Source: Clostridiales bacterium (GTDB lineage Bacteria > Bacillota > Clostridia > Oscillospirales > Oscillospiraceae). From it: 64,000 bases of DNA. How positions within the stretch are numbered: the first letter of the stretch is position 1; each line of letters opens with the position of its first letter. The translations under genes were made by a program, and so were the position numbers. The stretch covers positions 43,802 to 107,801 of the forward strand of contig JALERU010000049.1 of assembly GCA_022764045.1 (NCBI GenBank), in the 5' to 3' direction. Of this stretch, positions 47,292-56,271 are shown in pieces. The notes beneath the pieces were generated by a model. The model saw nothing but the letters and a program-made list of their open reading frames with translations. It made no database searches and was not told the DNA's origin.

Positions 47292-49022
47292 TTATCCTAC
47301 GATCAGTGCGTCCCGGTGGCACATCTGCATACACACCTGGCAGCCGATGCACTGGGTCCGGTCGATCTCCACCTTGTCTCCCCGGAGACTGAGGGCGGGA
47401 CAGCCGATCTTCATGCATAGGCTGCAGCCGTTGCACTTGTCGGCGTCCACCTTCAGGGGCGGGGCCTTGGGGACATCCTTGAGCATGACGCAGGGGCTGC
47501 GGGTGATGATCACCGAGGGGGCTTCCGCTGCCAGCTCCTCCTTGAGGACCTTGTCCATTTCCTTGAGCTGGTTGGGATCTGCCACCCGCACCCGCTCAAA
47601 GCCCACGGCCCGGCACAGGGCCTCCAGGTCGATCTTCCCCGCCGGCTCGCCCCGGAGGGTTTTGCCGGTGGTGGGGTTCTGCTGGTGGCCGGTCATGCCG
47701 GTGATGGAGTTATCCAGGATGATGACCGTGGAGTTACTGCGGTTATAGGCAATATCCGCGATACCGGTGATGCCCGAGTGGGCGAAGGTGGAGTCGCCGA
47801 TCACCGCCACGCTGTGTTTCTCGTGCTTTTCCCCCCCGGCCAGGTTGAAGCCGTGGAGGCCCGAGCAGGAGGCGCCCATACAGATATTCAGGTCCATGGC
47901 GTTCAGAGGAGGCATGACCCCCAGGGTGTAGCAGCCGATGTCGCCGTAGACCATACACTTGTTTTTTGCCAGGGTGTAGAACACCCCCCGGTGGGGACAT
48001 CCGGCGCACATGACGGGGGGCCGGCCGGGAATCTCATCCTCCAGGGTGAGGGTAGGCTTGGCTGCCTGGCCCAGACATTGGGCCACTACCCCCTGGGTCA
48101 GCTCGTTCACCATGGGAATCTTCTCCTTGCCGGTAACGGCCACGCCGATCTGGCGGCAGTGGTTTTCAATGATGGGCTCCAGCTCCTCCACCACTAGGAC
48201 CTGATCCACCTGGGCGGCGAAGTCTCGGATCTTCTTTACCGGCATGGGCCAGGACAGGCCCAGCTTTAAGACGCAGGCTTTTTCCCCAAAGACCTCCCGG
48301 ACATACTGATAGCTGGTGGAGGAGGTGATGATCCCCAGAGAGGTGTCCTCCCCCATTTCCAGGCGGTTCAGAGGGGTGGTCTCGGCCAGCTCGGTCATGG
48401 CGCGGGTGCGCTCCTCCACCCGGTAGTGGGCTTGCAGGGAGTTGGTGGTCATCATCACCCGCATGGGGTCTTTGACGTATTCTCTGGCGGGAACCTCCTG
48501 GCGGCTCCCCTTCTCCACAATGCTCTGGGAGTGGGAGATCCGGGTGCACATACGCAGGAGGATGGGGGTGCGGTATTCCTCCGAGAGGCGGAAGGCCTCT
48601 TTGGTGAAGGTCAGGGCCTCCTGGGAGTCCGATGGCTCCAGCATGGGGACCTTGGCGGCAATGGCGTAATGGCGGGAGTCCTGCTCGTTCTGAGAGGAGA
48701 ACATCCCAGGGTCATCGGCCACGCAAATCACCAGCCCCGACTCCACCCCCTGGTAGGAGATAGTAAACAGGGGGTCGGCGGCCACGTTCAGGCCCACGTG
48801 CTTCATGCAGCAGGCGGCCCGCTTGCCACCCACAGCGGCCCCATGGGCCACCTCCAGGGCGACCTTTTCGTTGGGGGCCCACTCGCAGTAGATCTCCGGG
48901 TATTTGGCGGCCTCCTCGGTGATCTCGGTGCTGGGGGTGCCGGGGTAGCTGGAGATCACACAGCACCCCGCCTCGTAAAGTCCACGGGCAACGGCCTTGT
49001 TGCCCAGCATCAGTTCTTTCAT
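47292..49022 (-). CDS. iorA: Indolepyruvate:ferredoxin oxidoreductase alpha subunit IorA
   Basis: 576 residues. The N-terminal pyrimidine-binding domain (GNKAVARGLYEAGCCVISSYPGTPSTEI) and middle TPP-binding domain (GCPHRGVFYTLAK, GDIGCYTLG, CMGASCSGLHGFN) precede a 2x[4Fe-4S] ferredoxin domain with CNGCSLCMKIGCPAL and CIGCQVCMQMCHRDA. All cluster cysteines are intact. The ATG at 49022 overlaps the stop of a TrpR-like regulator gene, and iorB follows. Confidence 0.96.
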   Translation of the reverse strand: MKELMLGNKAVARGLYEAGCCVISSYPGTPSTEITEEAAKYPEIYCEWAPNEKVALEVAHGAAVGGKRAACCMKHVGLNVAADPLFTISYQGVESGLVICVADDPGMFSSQNEQDSRHYAIAAKVPMLEPSDSQEALTFTKEAFRLSEEYRTPILLRMCTRISHSQSIVEKGSRQEVPAREYVKDPMRVMMTTNSLQAHYRVEERTRAMTELAETTPLNRLEMGEDTSLGIITSSTSYQYVREVFGEKACVLKLGLSWPMPVKKIRDFAAQVDQVLVVEELEPIIENHCRQIGVAVTGKEKIPMVNELTQGVVAQCLGQAAKPTLTLEDEIPGRPPVMCAGCPHRGVFYTLAKNKCMVYGDIGCYTLGVMPPLNAMDLNICMGASCSGLHGFNLAGGEKHEKHSVAVIGDSTFAHSGITGIADIAYNRSNSTVIILDNSITGMTGHQQNPTTGKTLRGEPAGKIDLEALCRAVGFERVRVADPNQLKEMDKVLKEELAAEAPSVIITRSPCVMLKDVPKAPPLKVDADKCNGCSLCMKIGCPALSLRGDKVEIDRTQCIGCQVCMQMCHRDALIVG

Positions 49023-49360
49023 TCTGTCCTCCGTGATTCGCTGTTGTCTGTCTCTGGCAGGGAGGCTTCTTTGGCCTGATCCACCCGCTCCATCACCTCT
49101 TCCATGGCGCCGGTGCCGTAGTTCAGCACCCGGTTGACCCGGCTGACGGTGGCGGAGCTGGCGCCGGTCTCGCTGAGAATGGCGGTATAGACCTTGCCCG
49201 CGTGGAGCATTTTGGCCACGTCAAACCGCTGTTCCATGGCACGGAGCTCGGTCACCGCGCACAGATCGTCGAAAAACCGGCAACATTCCTCCACGCTGTT
49301 CAGGGCCGCAATGTGCTCGTACAGGTCCAGGCTGCGCTCTTTTTTCTTTGCTCTTGGCAT
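49019..49360 (-). CDS. YerC/YecD-type TrpR-like regulator
   Basis: 113 residues; all-helical TrpR-like fold: LDLYEHIAALNSVEECCRFFDDLCAVTELRAMEQRFDVAKML followed by the helix-turn-helix TGASSATVSRVNRVLNYG. The family resembles the tryptophan repressor but ligand and targets are mostly unknown. Here it overlaps iorA by 4 bases in an aromatic amino-acid catabolic operon, which makes an aromatic amino acid or its 2-oxoacid a reasonable effector. Confidence 0.88.
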   Translation of the reverse strand: MPRAKKKERSLDLYEHIAALNSVEECCRFFDDLCAVTELRAMEQRFDVAKMLHAGKVYTAILSETGASSATVSRVNRVLNYGTGAMEEVMERVDQAKEASLPETDNSESRRTE

Positions 49361-49393
49361 GCTCGCTCCCTCCTTGTTGTTTGAGCTGGGGAC

Positions 49394-51028
49394 TCAGCCG
49401 CGGTTCTGTTGGGCCACCAGGTGATCCGCGCCGTACCGCTTCCGCAGGGCGGGCTTTTCGATCTTGCCCGTGGCGTTGCGGGGGATCTCGGCGAAGATGA
49501 TCTTCCGGGGCCGCTTGTACCGGGGCAGGTCCAGGCAGAAGGTGTTGATCTCCTCCTCGGTGCAGGTGACGCCCTCCTTGACCTCAATCACAGCGCCGCA
49601 GATCTCGCCCAGGCGCTTGTCGGGCAGGCCGATGACGGCCACGTCCTTGATCTTGTCGTTGGCCCGGAGGAAGTCCTCAATCTGGACGGGATAGATGTTC
49701 TCGCCGCCGCTGACCACCACGTCCTTCTTCCGGTCCACCAGGAAGTAGAAGCCATCCTTGTCCTGCATGGCCATGTCGCCGGTGTAGAGCCAGCCGTCCT
49801 TCAAAACCTCGGCGGTGGCCTCGGGGTTGTTGTAATAGCAGGTCATGACGCCGGGGCCCTTGACGCAGAGCTCGCCCACTTCCCCCTGGGGGACCGGCTG
49901 GCCCTGCTCGTCCACCACCTTGACCTCCCAGCGGTAGCCGGGGATGCCGATGGCGCCCACCTTGTGGATGTTTTCCATGCCCAGGTGGACACAGCCCGGG
50001 CCGGTGGACTCCGACAGGCCGTAGTTGGTGTCGTACTGGTGGTTGGGGAAGTATTCCTTCCACCGGCGGATCAGGGAGGGGGGCACCGGCTGGGCGCCGA
50101 TGTGCATCAGCTTCCACTGGTCCAGCTTGTAATCAGACAGCTTCACATCCCCCCGGTCCAGGGCGTCCAGAATCTCCTGGGCCCAGGGCACCAGCAGCCA
50201 GACCAGGGTGCACTGCTCGTCGGAAATGGCCTTCAGGATGATCTCCGGGGTGGTTCCCTTCAGCAGCACTGCCTTGCCCCCGGCAAAGAGGCTGCCCATC
50301 CAGTGAAACTTGGCGCCGGTGTGGTACAGGGGCGGGATGCACAGGAACACGTCGTCGTGGTCGATGCGGTGGTGCTTCTGCTCCATCTCCGCTGCCTGGG
50401 TCAGGCTCCGGTGCTTGTGGAGGATGGCCTTGGGGAAGCCGGTGGTGCCGGAGGAGAAGTAGATGGCGCCGTCATCGTCGTCGGTAATCAGCACCTGGGG
50501 CGGGGCGGAGGAGCAGTCAGCGGAAAGCTCCCGGTAGCTCTCAGCAAAGGTGGGGCAGTTGTCCCCCACGTAAATGAGCAGGCGGCCCTTGCTGAGCTTG
50601 TCCGCGATGCTCTCAATGCGCCCGATAAACTCCGGACCAAAGACCAGCACCTGGACCTCGGCCAGGTCTGCGCAGTACTGGATCTCGTCAGCGGAGTAGC
50701 GGAAGTTGAAGGGCACCGCCAGCGCACCGGTCTTTAAAATGCCAAAGTAGATGGGCAGCCATTCCAGACAGTTGTACATGAGGATGGCCACCTTATCCCC
50801 CTTCTTCACGCCCCGGGAGATGAGCATGTTGGCAAAACGGTTGGCTTTTTCGTTGAACACGTTCCAGGTGATCTCCCGGCGGTAGGGCTCGTCGGTGGTG
50901 GGCTGGATCAGGTCATAGTCCTTCCAGGTCATTCGGCGGGTGTCCTTCATCTCCGGGTTCAGCTCGACCAGGGCGGTCTCATTGCCATAGAGTTTTACAT
51001 TGCGTTCCAAAAAATCAATGACAGGCAT
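49394..51028 (-). CDS. AMP-dependent acyl-CoA ligase
   Basis: 544 residues of the ANL superfamily. AMP-binding motif YFSSGTTGFPKA, then YGLSEST, GWLYTGD with the Asp for ribose, DRKKDVVVSGGENIYP at the hinge, and the catalytic Lys in NATGKIEKPALR. Substrate is not evident; beside iorAB an aryl-acetate (indoleacetate, phenylacetate) is likely, used either to make the CoA ester or, in reverse, to make ATP. The ATG at 51028 follows AAAGGA; 26 upstream in-frame codons include the promoter and are rejected. Confidence 0.88.
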   Translation of the reverse strand: MPVIDFLERNVKLYGNETALVELNPEMKDTRRMTWKDYDLIQPTTDEPYRREITWNVFNEKANRFANMLISRGVKKGDKVAILMYNCLEWLPIYFGILKTGALAVPFNFRYSADEIQYCADLAEVQVLVFGPEFIGRIESIADKLSKGRLLIYVGDNCPTFAESYRELSADCSSAPPQVLITDDDDGAIYFSSGTTGFPKAILHKHRSLTQAAEMEQKHHRIDHDDVFLCIPPLYHTGAKFHWMGSLFAGGKAVLLKGTTPEIILKAISDEQCTLVWLLVPWAQEILDALDRGDVKLSDYKLDQWKLMHIGAQPVPPSLIRRWKEYFPNHQYDTNYGLSESTGPGCVHLGMENIHKVGAIGIPGYRWEVKVVDEQGQPVPQGEVGELCVKGPGVMTCYYNNPEATAEVLKDGWLYTGDMAMQDKDGFYFLVDRKKDVVVSGGENIYPVQIEDFLRANDKIKDVAVIGLPDKRLGEICGAVIEVKEGVTCTEEEINTFCLDLPRYKRPRKIIFAEIPRNATGKIEKPALRKRYGADHLVAQQNRG

Positions 51029-51122
51029 GTGTGACAATCCTTTCTTACCCTGTTGAATGGCGATATCTTTTATGGACAAAAAGCGGAACTTTACAGCTTT
51101 AAACATTCAGGGTATCAGATAT

Positions 51123-51151
51123 ACTGTAGCACGGTCCTGATAGAAAGTCAA
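51123..51151 (-). promoter_or_regulatory. Promoter of the ligase-iorAB operon
   Basis: On the minus strand TTGACT (51146-51151), 17 bases, TACAGT (51123-51128). Confidence 0.8.
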
Positions 51152-51189
51152 GGAAAACGCCCTTTTCTTTCCTTTTCGACAATTGATCC

Positions 51190-51224
51190 AAAAAAGTGCC
51201 CCCGGCCAAACGGTACGGGGGCAC
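51190..51224 (-). terminator. Terminator of the M3 peptidase operon
   Basis: 9-bp stem GTGCCCCCG (minus 51216-51224 with 51196-51204) followed by six T on the minus strand, 9 bases after the peptidase stop. Confidence 0.9.
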
Positions 51225-51232
51225 AGGCCGGG

Positions 51233-52939
51233 TCAGATCCCAGCGGTCTTTTCCAGGTTTTTCAGCAGGGCTTCGCACTCCTTGGCCACGTCCGCCAGAG
51301 CGCCCTCTTCAAAGGGAGAGCGCAGGCCAGCCTCCCGGAGCAGGTCGGTAAAGACCTTCTCGCCGCCCTGGGAGAGGAAGCGGACATACCGGCGGAAGGC
51401 GTCGTCGTAGTCCTTCCGGGACTCCAGCAGGAACTGCAGGGCCGCCGTCTGGGCCAGGCAGTAGTCAATATAGTAGAAGGGAGTCTCGTAGATGTGCATC
51501 TGGTACTGCCAGCGGGTCCCCTCCTCCAGATAGGGAACCCCGTCAAAGCAGATATGGGGACGGAACTCCGCCTCCAGACGCCGCCAGGCGGCCTTGCGCT
51601 CCTCGGGGGTCCAGTCGGGGTTCTCATAGACCTGGCGCTGGAAGTCGTCCACGATGGTGCCGTAGGGCAGGAAGGACAGAGCGTCCAGCAGGTGCATGAA
51701 TTTGTACCGCTCCGCGTCCTCCCCGAAGAAGTGCTCCATATAGGGCCAGGCGAAAAACTCCATGCTCATGGAGTGGGTCTCCGCCGTTTCCATGCCGCCC
51801 ACATTCAGCTCCACCACATACTTGTTGTTGGCGGTCTTATAATCGGCAAAGGCGTGGCCGGCCTCGTGGGTCACCACGTCCACATCGCCAGAGGTGCCGT
51901 TGAAGTTTGCCAGGATGAAGGGCTGGTGGTAGGCCATGAAGCTGGTGCAGTAGCCGCCGCCCCACTTGTTCTTCCGGGATTCCACATCGAAGGCGTCGGT
52001 CTCCAGCATAAAGTCGAAGAACTCCCCGGTCTCCTGGCTCATGCTGTGATACATGGCCTGGGCGGCGGAAAAAATCTCCTCCTTGCCGCCCTTGGGGGCA
52101 GGGTCGCCCTGGGGGAAGATCAGGTCGTAGTCGTAGACCATCAGCCGGTCCACCCCCAGCCGCTTGCCCACTTCGGTGCGCAGGCGGGAGACCACGGGAA
52201 CAATATCCCGGCGGATATTGTCCCGGAAGCACTTGACCTCTTCCGGGCCGTAGCACAGGCGGCCCATCCGGTGGTAGCCCAGCTCCACGAAGTTCTGGTA
52301 GCCCATCTTTTTGGCCATCCGGTCCCGCACATGGACCATCTGGTCAAAGATGGTGTCCAGCTCCTGGCTGTGGGCCTGGAGGGTCTTGCCCAGGACCTCA
52401 TAGGCCTCCTTCCGGGTGGCCCGGTCGGGAGACTTGGCGTACTTCATCAGCATGGGCCGGGGGAGCTTTTCCCCCCGGAACTCAAACTCCATGCCCGCCA
52501 TCAGCTGGGAGTACTGGCTGACCAGCTTGTTCTCCTCCACCAGGTCGGGGACGATCTCCGGGGACATGGATTTCAGCTCCACCTCGAAGGAGTGGAACAC
52601 CAGGGGGATGATCCGGCCGCTCTCCTCCATCTCCCGGCGGAAGGGGGTCTCCAGCATGGCCTTGGTGTATTCCAGCATATAGTTCTGGGCCTGGGGACCC
52701 ACCTCGTCGTAGTAGTCCTTTTCCGCCAGGTAGAACTCGTCGGCAGTGTTGATGCTGTAGCGCATATAGGACAGGGCCTGGGCGGTTTCCAGGCGGATAT
52801 ACAGATCGTTGCACCGGTTCCGGGCGTCCATGACCTCCTGGGCGGAGGAAGCATTCTTCACCTGGGCAATGATCTTCTGGATCTCTGCGGCAAATTCCTC
52901 GATGGACAACCGCTCATACTTTAATTCAGATACTTTCAT
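51233..52939 (-). CDS. M3 family oligoendopeptidase (PepF-like)
   Basis: 568 residues. The zinc site H358-E-A-G-H362 with the third ligand in METAETHSMSMEFF about 25 residues later is typical of thimet-like M3 peptidases. The C-terminal IDYCLAQTAALQFLLES and the N-terminal helical lid are as in PepF. No signal peptide, so a cytosolic enzyme that clips short peptides. The ATG at 52939 follows AAAGGA; it is 13 bases after the P1 peptidase gene, so both peptidases share a transcript. Confidence 0.94.
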   Translation of the reverse strand: MKVSELKYERLSIEEFAAEIQKIIAQVKNASSAQEVMDARNRCNDLYIRLETAQALSYMRYSINTADEFYLAEKDYYDEVGPQAQNYMLEYTKAMLETPFRREMEESGRIIPLVFHSFEVELKSMSPEIVPDLVEENKLVSQYSQLMAGMEFEFRGEKLPRPMLMKYAKSPDRATRKEAYEVLGKTLQAHSQELDTIFDQMVHVRDRMAKKMGYQNFVELGYHRMGRLCYGPEEVKCFRDNIRRDIVPVVSRLRTEVGKRLGVDRLMVYDYDLIFPQGDPAPKGGKEEIFSAAQAMYHSMSQETGEFFDFMLETDAFDVESRKNKWGGGYCTSFMAYHQPFILANFNGTSGDVDVVTHEAGHAFADYKTANNKYVVELNVGGMETAETHSMSMEFFAWPYMEHFFGEDAERYKFMHLLDALSFLPYGTIVDDFQRQVYENPDWTPEERKAAWRRLEAEFRPHICFDGVPYLEEGTRWQYQMHIYETPFYYIDYCLAQTAALQFLLESRKDYDDAFRRYVRFLSQGGEKVFTDLLREAGLRSPFEEGALADVAKECEALLKNLEKTAGI

Positions 52940-52952
52940 GTTGTTTCCTTTC

Positions 52953-53939
52953 TTACCCCTTGGCAAAGGGCAGGTCCCGGAGGGCAGGACGGCCGTGGAG
53001 GGTCTCCGCCGTTTTCACCGCCCGGATGATGGCCTCTTCCACCGCCCGGGCCGCCAGAATACCCACGGCGTCCGGGTCGGCGGGCACCGCCCCGTGGCAC
53101 ATGGCAAACATGCAGTCTCCGTCAAAGGTGGCGTTGGCCGGGCGGACCGCCCGGGCGATGCCGTTCTGAGCCACCGCCGCCAGCTTGGCGGCCTGGCTCT
53201 TGTTCAGGGCCGCGTTGGTCACCACGCAGCCGATGACAGTGTTTTCCCCCACGAACTTGCCGCTGAAAATGTCCTTCTGCCGCTGGCTGTTGGCCAGAAG
53301 CACGGATTCGCTGCCGGCAAAGCCGGTGTTTTCCTGGTTGCGGGCGCCGGCGATGATCTTTCCCTGCTCCAGCACGTCTCCCATGGCGTTGCAGGCCACC
53401 ACGGCCCCCACCATCAGGTTGTCCTGCCGGTAGGCGCAGGCGCCGATGCCCCCTTTCATGGAAAACTGAGGGCCGCAGATTTTGCCCACGGTGCAGCCGG
53501 CCCCGGCGCCGAAGTTCCCCTCCTGGAAGGGTCCCCCCTCCAGGGCCTTTTCACAGGCGGCGTAGCCCATAGCCCCATCCGGCCGGGCGTCCGGGCTTCC
53601 GAATTTCAGGTCAAAGAGGATGGCGGCGCAGACGTTGGGGACCACCGTCACCATTACGTCCCGGCCGATGCCTTCCTCCTCCAGCTTCCGCATGACGCCT
53701 CCGGCGGCGTCCAGACCGAAGGCGCTGCCCCCGGCAAGGACCACGCTGTGGACCACCTGACGGTTGCAGGTGGGGGCCAGGGCGTCCGTGTCCCGGGTGC
53801 CCGGGGAGCCGCCCCGCACGTCCACGCCGGTGACCGCCCCCTCCGGGCAGAGGATCACTGTGCAGCCGGTGCCCCCCTCCAGGTCCTGGACCTGGCCGAA
53901 GCGGAAGCCGGGAATCTGGTGTATCGCTATCTTTTCCAT
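52953..53939 (-). CDS. P1 family peptidase (DmpA/BapA-like)
   Basis: 328 residues of the Ntn-hydrolase-like family that self-cleaves. Core stretches are VRGGSPGTRDTDAL, VVLAGGSAFGLDAAGGVM, NFGAGAGCTVGK and GENTVIGCVVTNAALNK. By family analogy the chain is cut before the nucleophile, here most likely Thr234 (N233-T234), giving two subunits. These act as aminopeptidases on small or beta-peptides. The ATG at 53939 has GGAG 6 bases upstream; a TTG four codons earlier is less likely. Confidence 0.88.
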   Translation of the reverse strand: MEKIAIHQIPGFRFGQVQDLEGGTGCTVILCPEGAVTGVDVRGGSPGTRDTDALAPTCNRQVVHSVVLAGGSAFGLDAAGGVMRKLEEEGIGRDVMVTVVPNVCAAILFDLKFGSPDARPDGAMGYAACEKALEGGPFQEGNFGAGAGCTVGKICGPQFSMKGGIGACAYRQDNLMVGAVVACNAMGDVLEQGKIIAGARNQENTGFAGSESVLLANSQRQKDIFSGKFVGENTVIGCVVTNAALNKSQAAKLAAVAQNGIARAVRPANATFDGDCMFAMCHGAVPADPDAVGILAARAVEEAIIRAVKTAETLHGRPALRDLPFAKG

Positions 53940-53963
53940 TTTCTTCTCCAAACATGCGGGGGC

Positions 53964-55349
53964 TTACTGCTCCTCCTGCTGGCCCATGCGGACCAGGGCC
54001 TCGCCCACGGTGAAGATGTTCCCTGCGCCCACCGTGAGGATCAGGTCCCCGGGCCGGGCGATGCGGTAAAGCCAGTTGGTCAGCTCCGCGAAGGAGGGGG
54101 CCACCAGCGCCCCGGGAATGGCGTTTGCCAGGTCCTGGGAGGAGATGCCCACGTCGTTCTTCTCCCGGGCGGCATAGATCTCCGCCAGGAAGGTCACGTC
54201 CGGCCGCTTCAGCACCGACGCAAACTCGTTGAACAGGGCCTTGGTCCGGGTATAGGTATGGGGCTGGAAGGCGCAGATTACCCGCTTGTAGTCCAGGCTC
54301 ATGGCCATGTCCAGCAGGGCGGTGAGTTCTCCGGGGTGATGGGCGTAGTCGTCATAGACGGCGGCTCCCTTCACCTTGCCCTTGTACTCAAACCGCCGGC
54401 CGGCGCCCCGGTAATCCCCCAGGCCCCGGGCAATGGCCTCGCCGGAAATGCCCAGCACCAGGGCGGCGGAGGCGGCGGCAATGGCGTTTTTCACATTGTG
54501 CACGCCGGGCACCTGGAGGGTGATGCGAGCGGCCTTCTCCCCGTTACGCACCAGGTCAAAGGTGGGAAAGCCCCGGTTCCAGACCAGGTTCTCCGCGTGG
54601 AAGTCGCCCTTGTCCAGGCCGAAGGTGAGCACGCCCTCCTTCCCCTCCAGGGCAGTCATGGTGTTGGCGTCCTCGCAGTTGGCCAGAACGGTGCCTCCGG
54701 GGGGCACCAGGTCCGCAAAGGCCCGGAAGGAGTGCTCCACGTCCTCCAAGTCCTTGAAAAAGTCCAGATGGTCAGCCTCGATATTCAGGATCACTGCCAC
54801 GGTGGGATAGAAGGACAGGAAGGAGTTGCAGTATTCGCAGGACTCCAGAATGATGGTCTCTCCCTTCCCCACCCGGTGGCCGGTGCCCAGCAGGGGCAGG
54901 GTGCCGCCGATCATCACCGTGGGGTCAACCCGGGCCGCCATGGCGATGTGGGTGCACATGGAGGTGGTGGTAGTCTTGCCGTGGGTGCCGGAGATGCACA
55001 GGGCGTTCTTATACCGGCGCATGATGGAGCCCCAGGCCTGGGCCCGCTCGAACACCGGGATGCCCTGGGCCTTGGCCGCGGCAATCTCCGGGTTGCTGTC
55101 GTGGACGGCAGCGGTGCGGATCACCAGGTCCTTGCCCTCCACGCTCTCAGGCAGATGGCCGATGGTCACGGGAATACCCAGGGAGCGCAGATGCTCCACC
55201 GACTCGCTGTCTTTCATATCAGAACCGGTGATGATGAGGCCCTCGCCGTGGAGGACCTCCGCCAAAGGGGACATGGACACGCCGCCAATCCCCACCAAAT
55301 GCGCCCGCTTGCCGGGCACAATATAATCATGGATTCGATCGATTGCCAT
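53964..55349 (-). CDS. murC: UDP-N-acetylmuramate--L-alanine ligase MurC
   Basis: 461 residues, normal. Adds the first amino acid of the peptidoglycan peptide. Domain 1 has HLVGIGGVSMSPLAEVL for UDP-MurNAc binding, domain 2 the ATP loop G121-T-H-G-K-T-T, ESCEYCNSFL and LNIEADHLDFF, domain 3 DDYAHHPGELTALL and FQPHTYTRTKAL. Followed after 24 bases by the P1 peptidase. No division-cluster neighbours (murG, ftsQ) are here. Confidence 0.96.
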   Translation of the reverse strand: MAIDRIHDYIVPGKRAHLVGIGGVSMSPLAEVLHGEGLIITGSDMKDSESVEHLRSLGIPVTIGHLPESVEGKDLVIRTAAVHDSNPEIAAAKAQGIPVFERAQAWGSIMRRYKNALCISGTHGKTTTTSMCTHIAMAARVDPTVMIGGTLPLLGTGHRVGKGETIILESCEYCNSFLSFYPTVAVILNIEADHLDFFKDLEDVEHSFRAFADLVPPGGTVLANCEDANTMTALEGKEGVLTFGLDKGDFHAENLVWNRGFPTFDLVRNGEKAARITLQVPGVHNVKNAIAAASAALVLGISGEAIARGLGDYRGAGRRFEYKGKVKGAAVYDDYAHHPGELTALLDMAMSLDYKRVICAFQPHTYTRTKALFNEFASVLKRPDVTFLAEIYAAREKNDVGISSQDLANAIPGALVAPSFAELTNWLYRIARPGDLILTVGAGNIFTVGEALVRMGQQEEQ

Positions 55350-55392
55350 TGGGTTTACACACCTTTTTCATTCAGCTATAATAATGTTTGCT

Positions 55393-55638
55393 GAATAAAC
55401 CGTTTTCGGTTTATTCGCGCGGCGTCAGCCACGCAATTCCATAAAAACGGCTTCTTTGAGCCGTTTTTATGGAATTCAGCCATTGTTACAATGCGTATTT
55501 CCACTGGAGCGCCGCGGTGCTCCAGTGGAAGGTGCAAGATTTTTGGACCATTTAGTCCAAAAATCTTGCACTTGAACAAAGCCAATGAGCTTTGAAAGCC
55601 TTGGCCTTCAAGGCTTTCGGCTTTGTTCAATACGCATT
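55393..55638. repeat. Intergenic array of long perfect hairpins
   Basis: The 415-base gap between murC and the next gene holds: GAATAAACCG/CGGTTTATTC (55393-55416), an 18-bp perfect stem (55435-55452/55459-55476), then a closing stem AATGCGTATT (55490-55499) / AATACGCATT (55629-55638) that encloses three hairpins: 11 bp (55500-55510/55519-55529), 17 bp (55532-55548/55555-55571) and a 12+10-bp two-step hairpin (55572-55583, 55594-55603 / 55609-55618, 55619-55630). The fold would be a multi-branched structure on either strand. A dispersed repeat or a structured RNA is likely; no gene is supported inside. Confidence 0.85.
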
Positions 55639-55764
55639 ATAATAGGAGTGCAGAAAAATTCCGCATTCTTGGGTTCGCAATTCAATGTTTTATTATAATC
55701 CAATTCCTGGTCCATTGGCAAGCCTTTCTGTGCTCTTTTATCTGAAAAAGAAGGAGGCCCTTTC

Positions 55765-56271
55765 ATGAAGCTTTTCGGCGCCCGGAGCTGCCCCTGGCAG
55801 GCTCTGCTGGCCTATGTTTTGAAAGCCGAATACGGCCTTTCTCCCCTGCCGGAAATCGCCCGGACGCCCCAGGGAAAGCCCCACTTTCCCGACCGGCCCG
55901 ACCTGCACTTCAGCGTCAGCCACACCGGGGACTTGGTGCTCTGCGCCGTGTCCGCCTGCCCTGTGGGGACTGACATAGAGACCATCCGCCCCCGCCGGGA
56001 TTCCCTGCCCCGGTACGCGCTGACGGAGGAAGAGCAGCGGGGCTGGCAGGCCCTGGGGGGAGACTGGCCGGCTTTCTATACCCTCTGGACCCGGAAGGAG
56101 GCCTGGTGCAAGTACACCGGCCAGGGTCTGCGCGCTCTTTGGGGCCAGACGCCCCCCAAGGAAGGTCTGTGCTGGGGACAGTACGCCGGGGACGGCTGGC
56201 GGGCCGCCGTGTGCGGCCAGGAACAGCCCCCGGAGACCATTTGCTGGCTGGAGAAAGGAGACTTGCCATGA
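55765..56271 (+). CDS. 4'-phosphopantetheinyl transferase (Sfp type)
   Basis: 168 residues, shorter than Sfp (about 224), missing most of the first half-domain. Transfers phosphopantetheine from CoA to a carrier-protein serine. LHFSVSHTGDLVLCAVS, VGTDIE (metal Asp70) and WTRKEAWCK (residues 108-116) are the three family motifs, all intact. No carrier protein or synthase gene adjoins it, so it may serve the fatty-acid ACP. GAAGGAGG precedes the ATG. Overlaps the glycosylase gene by 4 bases. Confidence 0.88.
   Translation: MKLFGARSCPWQALLAYVLKAEYGLSPLPEIARTPQGKPHFPDRPDLHFSVSHTGDLVLCAVSACPVGTDIETIRPRRDSLPRYALTEEEQRGWQALGGDWPAFYTLWTRKEAWCKYTGQGLRALWGQTPPKEGLCWGQYAGDGWRAAVCGQEQPPETICWLEKGDLP

Noticed and set aside
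52809..55394. An 861-codon plus-strand ORF antisense to the P1 peptidase and murC
   Set aside because: Gly/Val/His-rich shadow typical of GC-rich antisense frames; both real genes have clear motifs on the minus strand. The same applies to long antisense ORFs at 7282-8370, 9857-10945, 23872-25299, 51053-52924, 57559-58719 and 60939-62987.
55376..55630. An 84-codon minus-strand ORF in the murC upstream gap
   Set aside because: It lies wholly on the hairpin array, has no ribosome site, and its codons mirror the inverted repeats.
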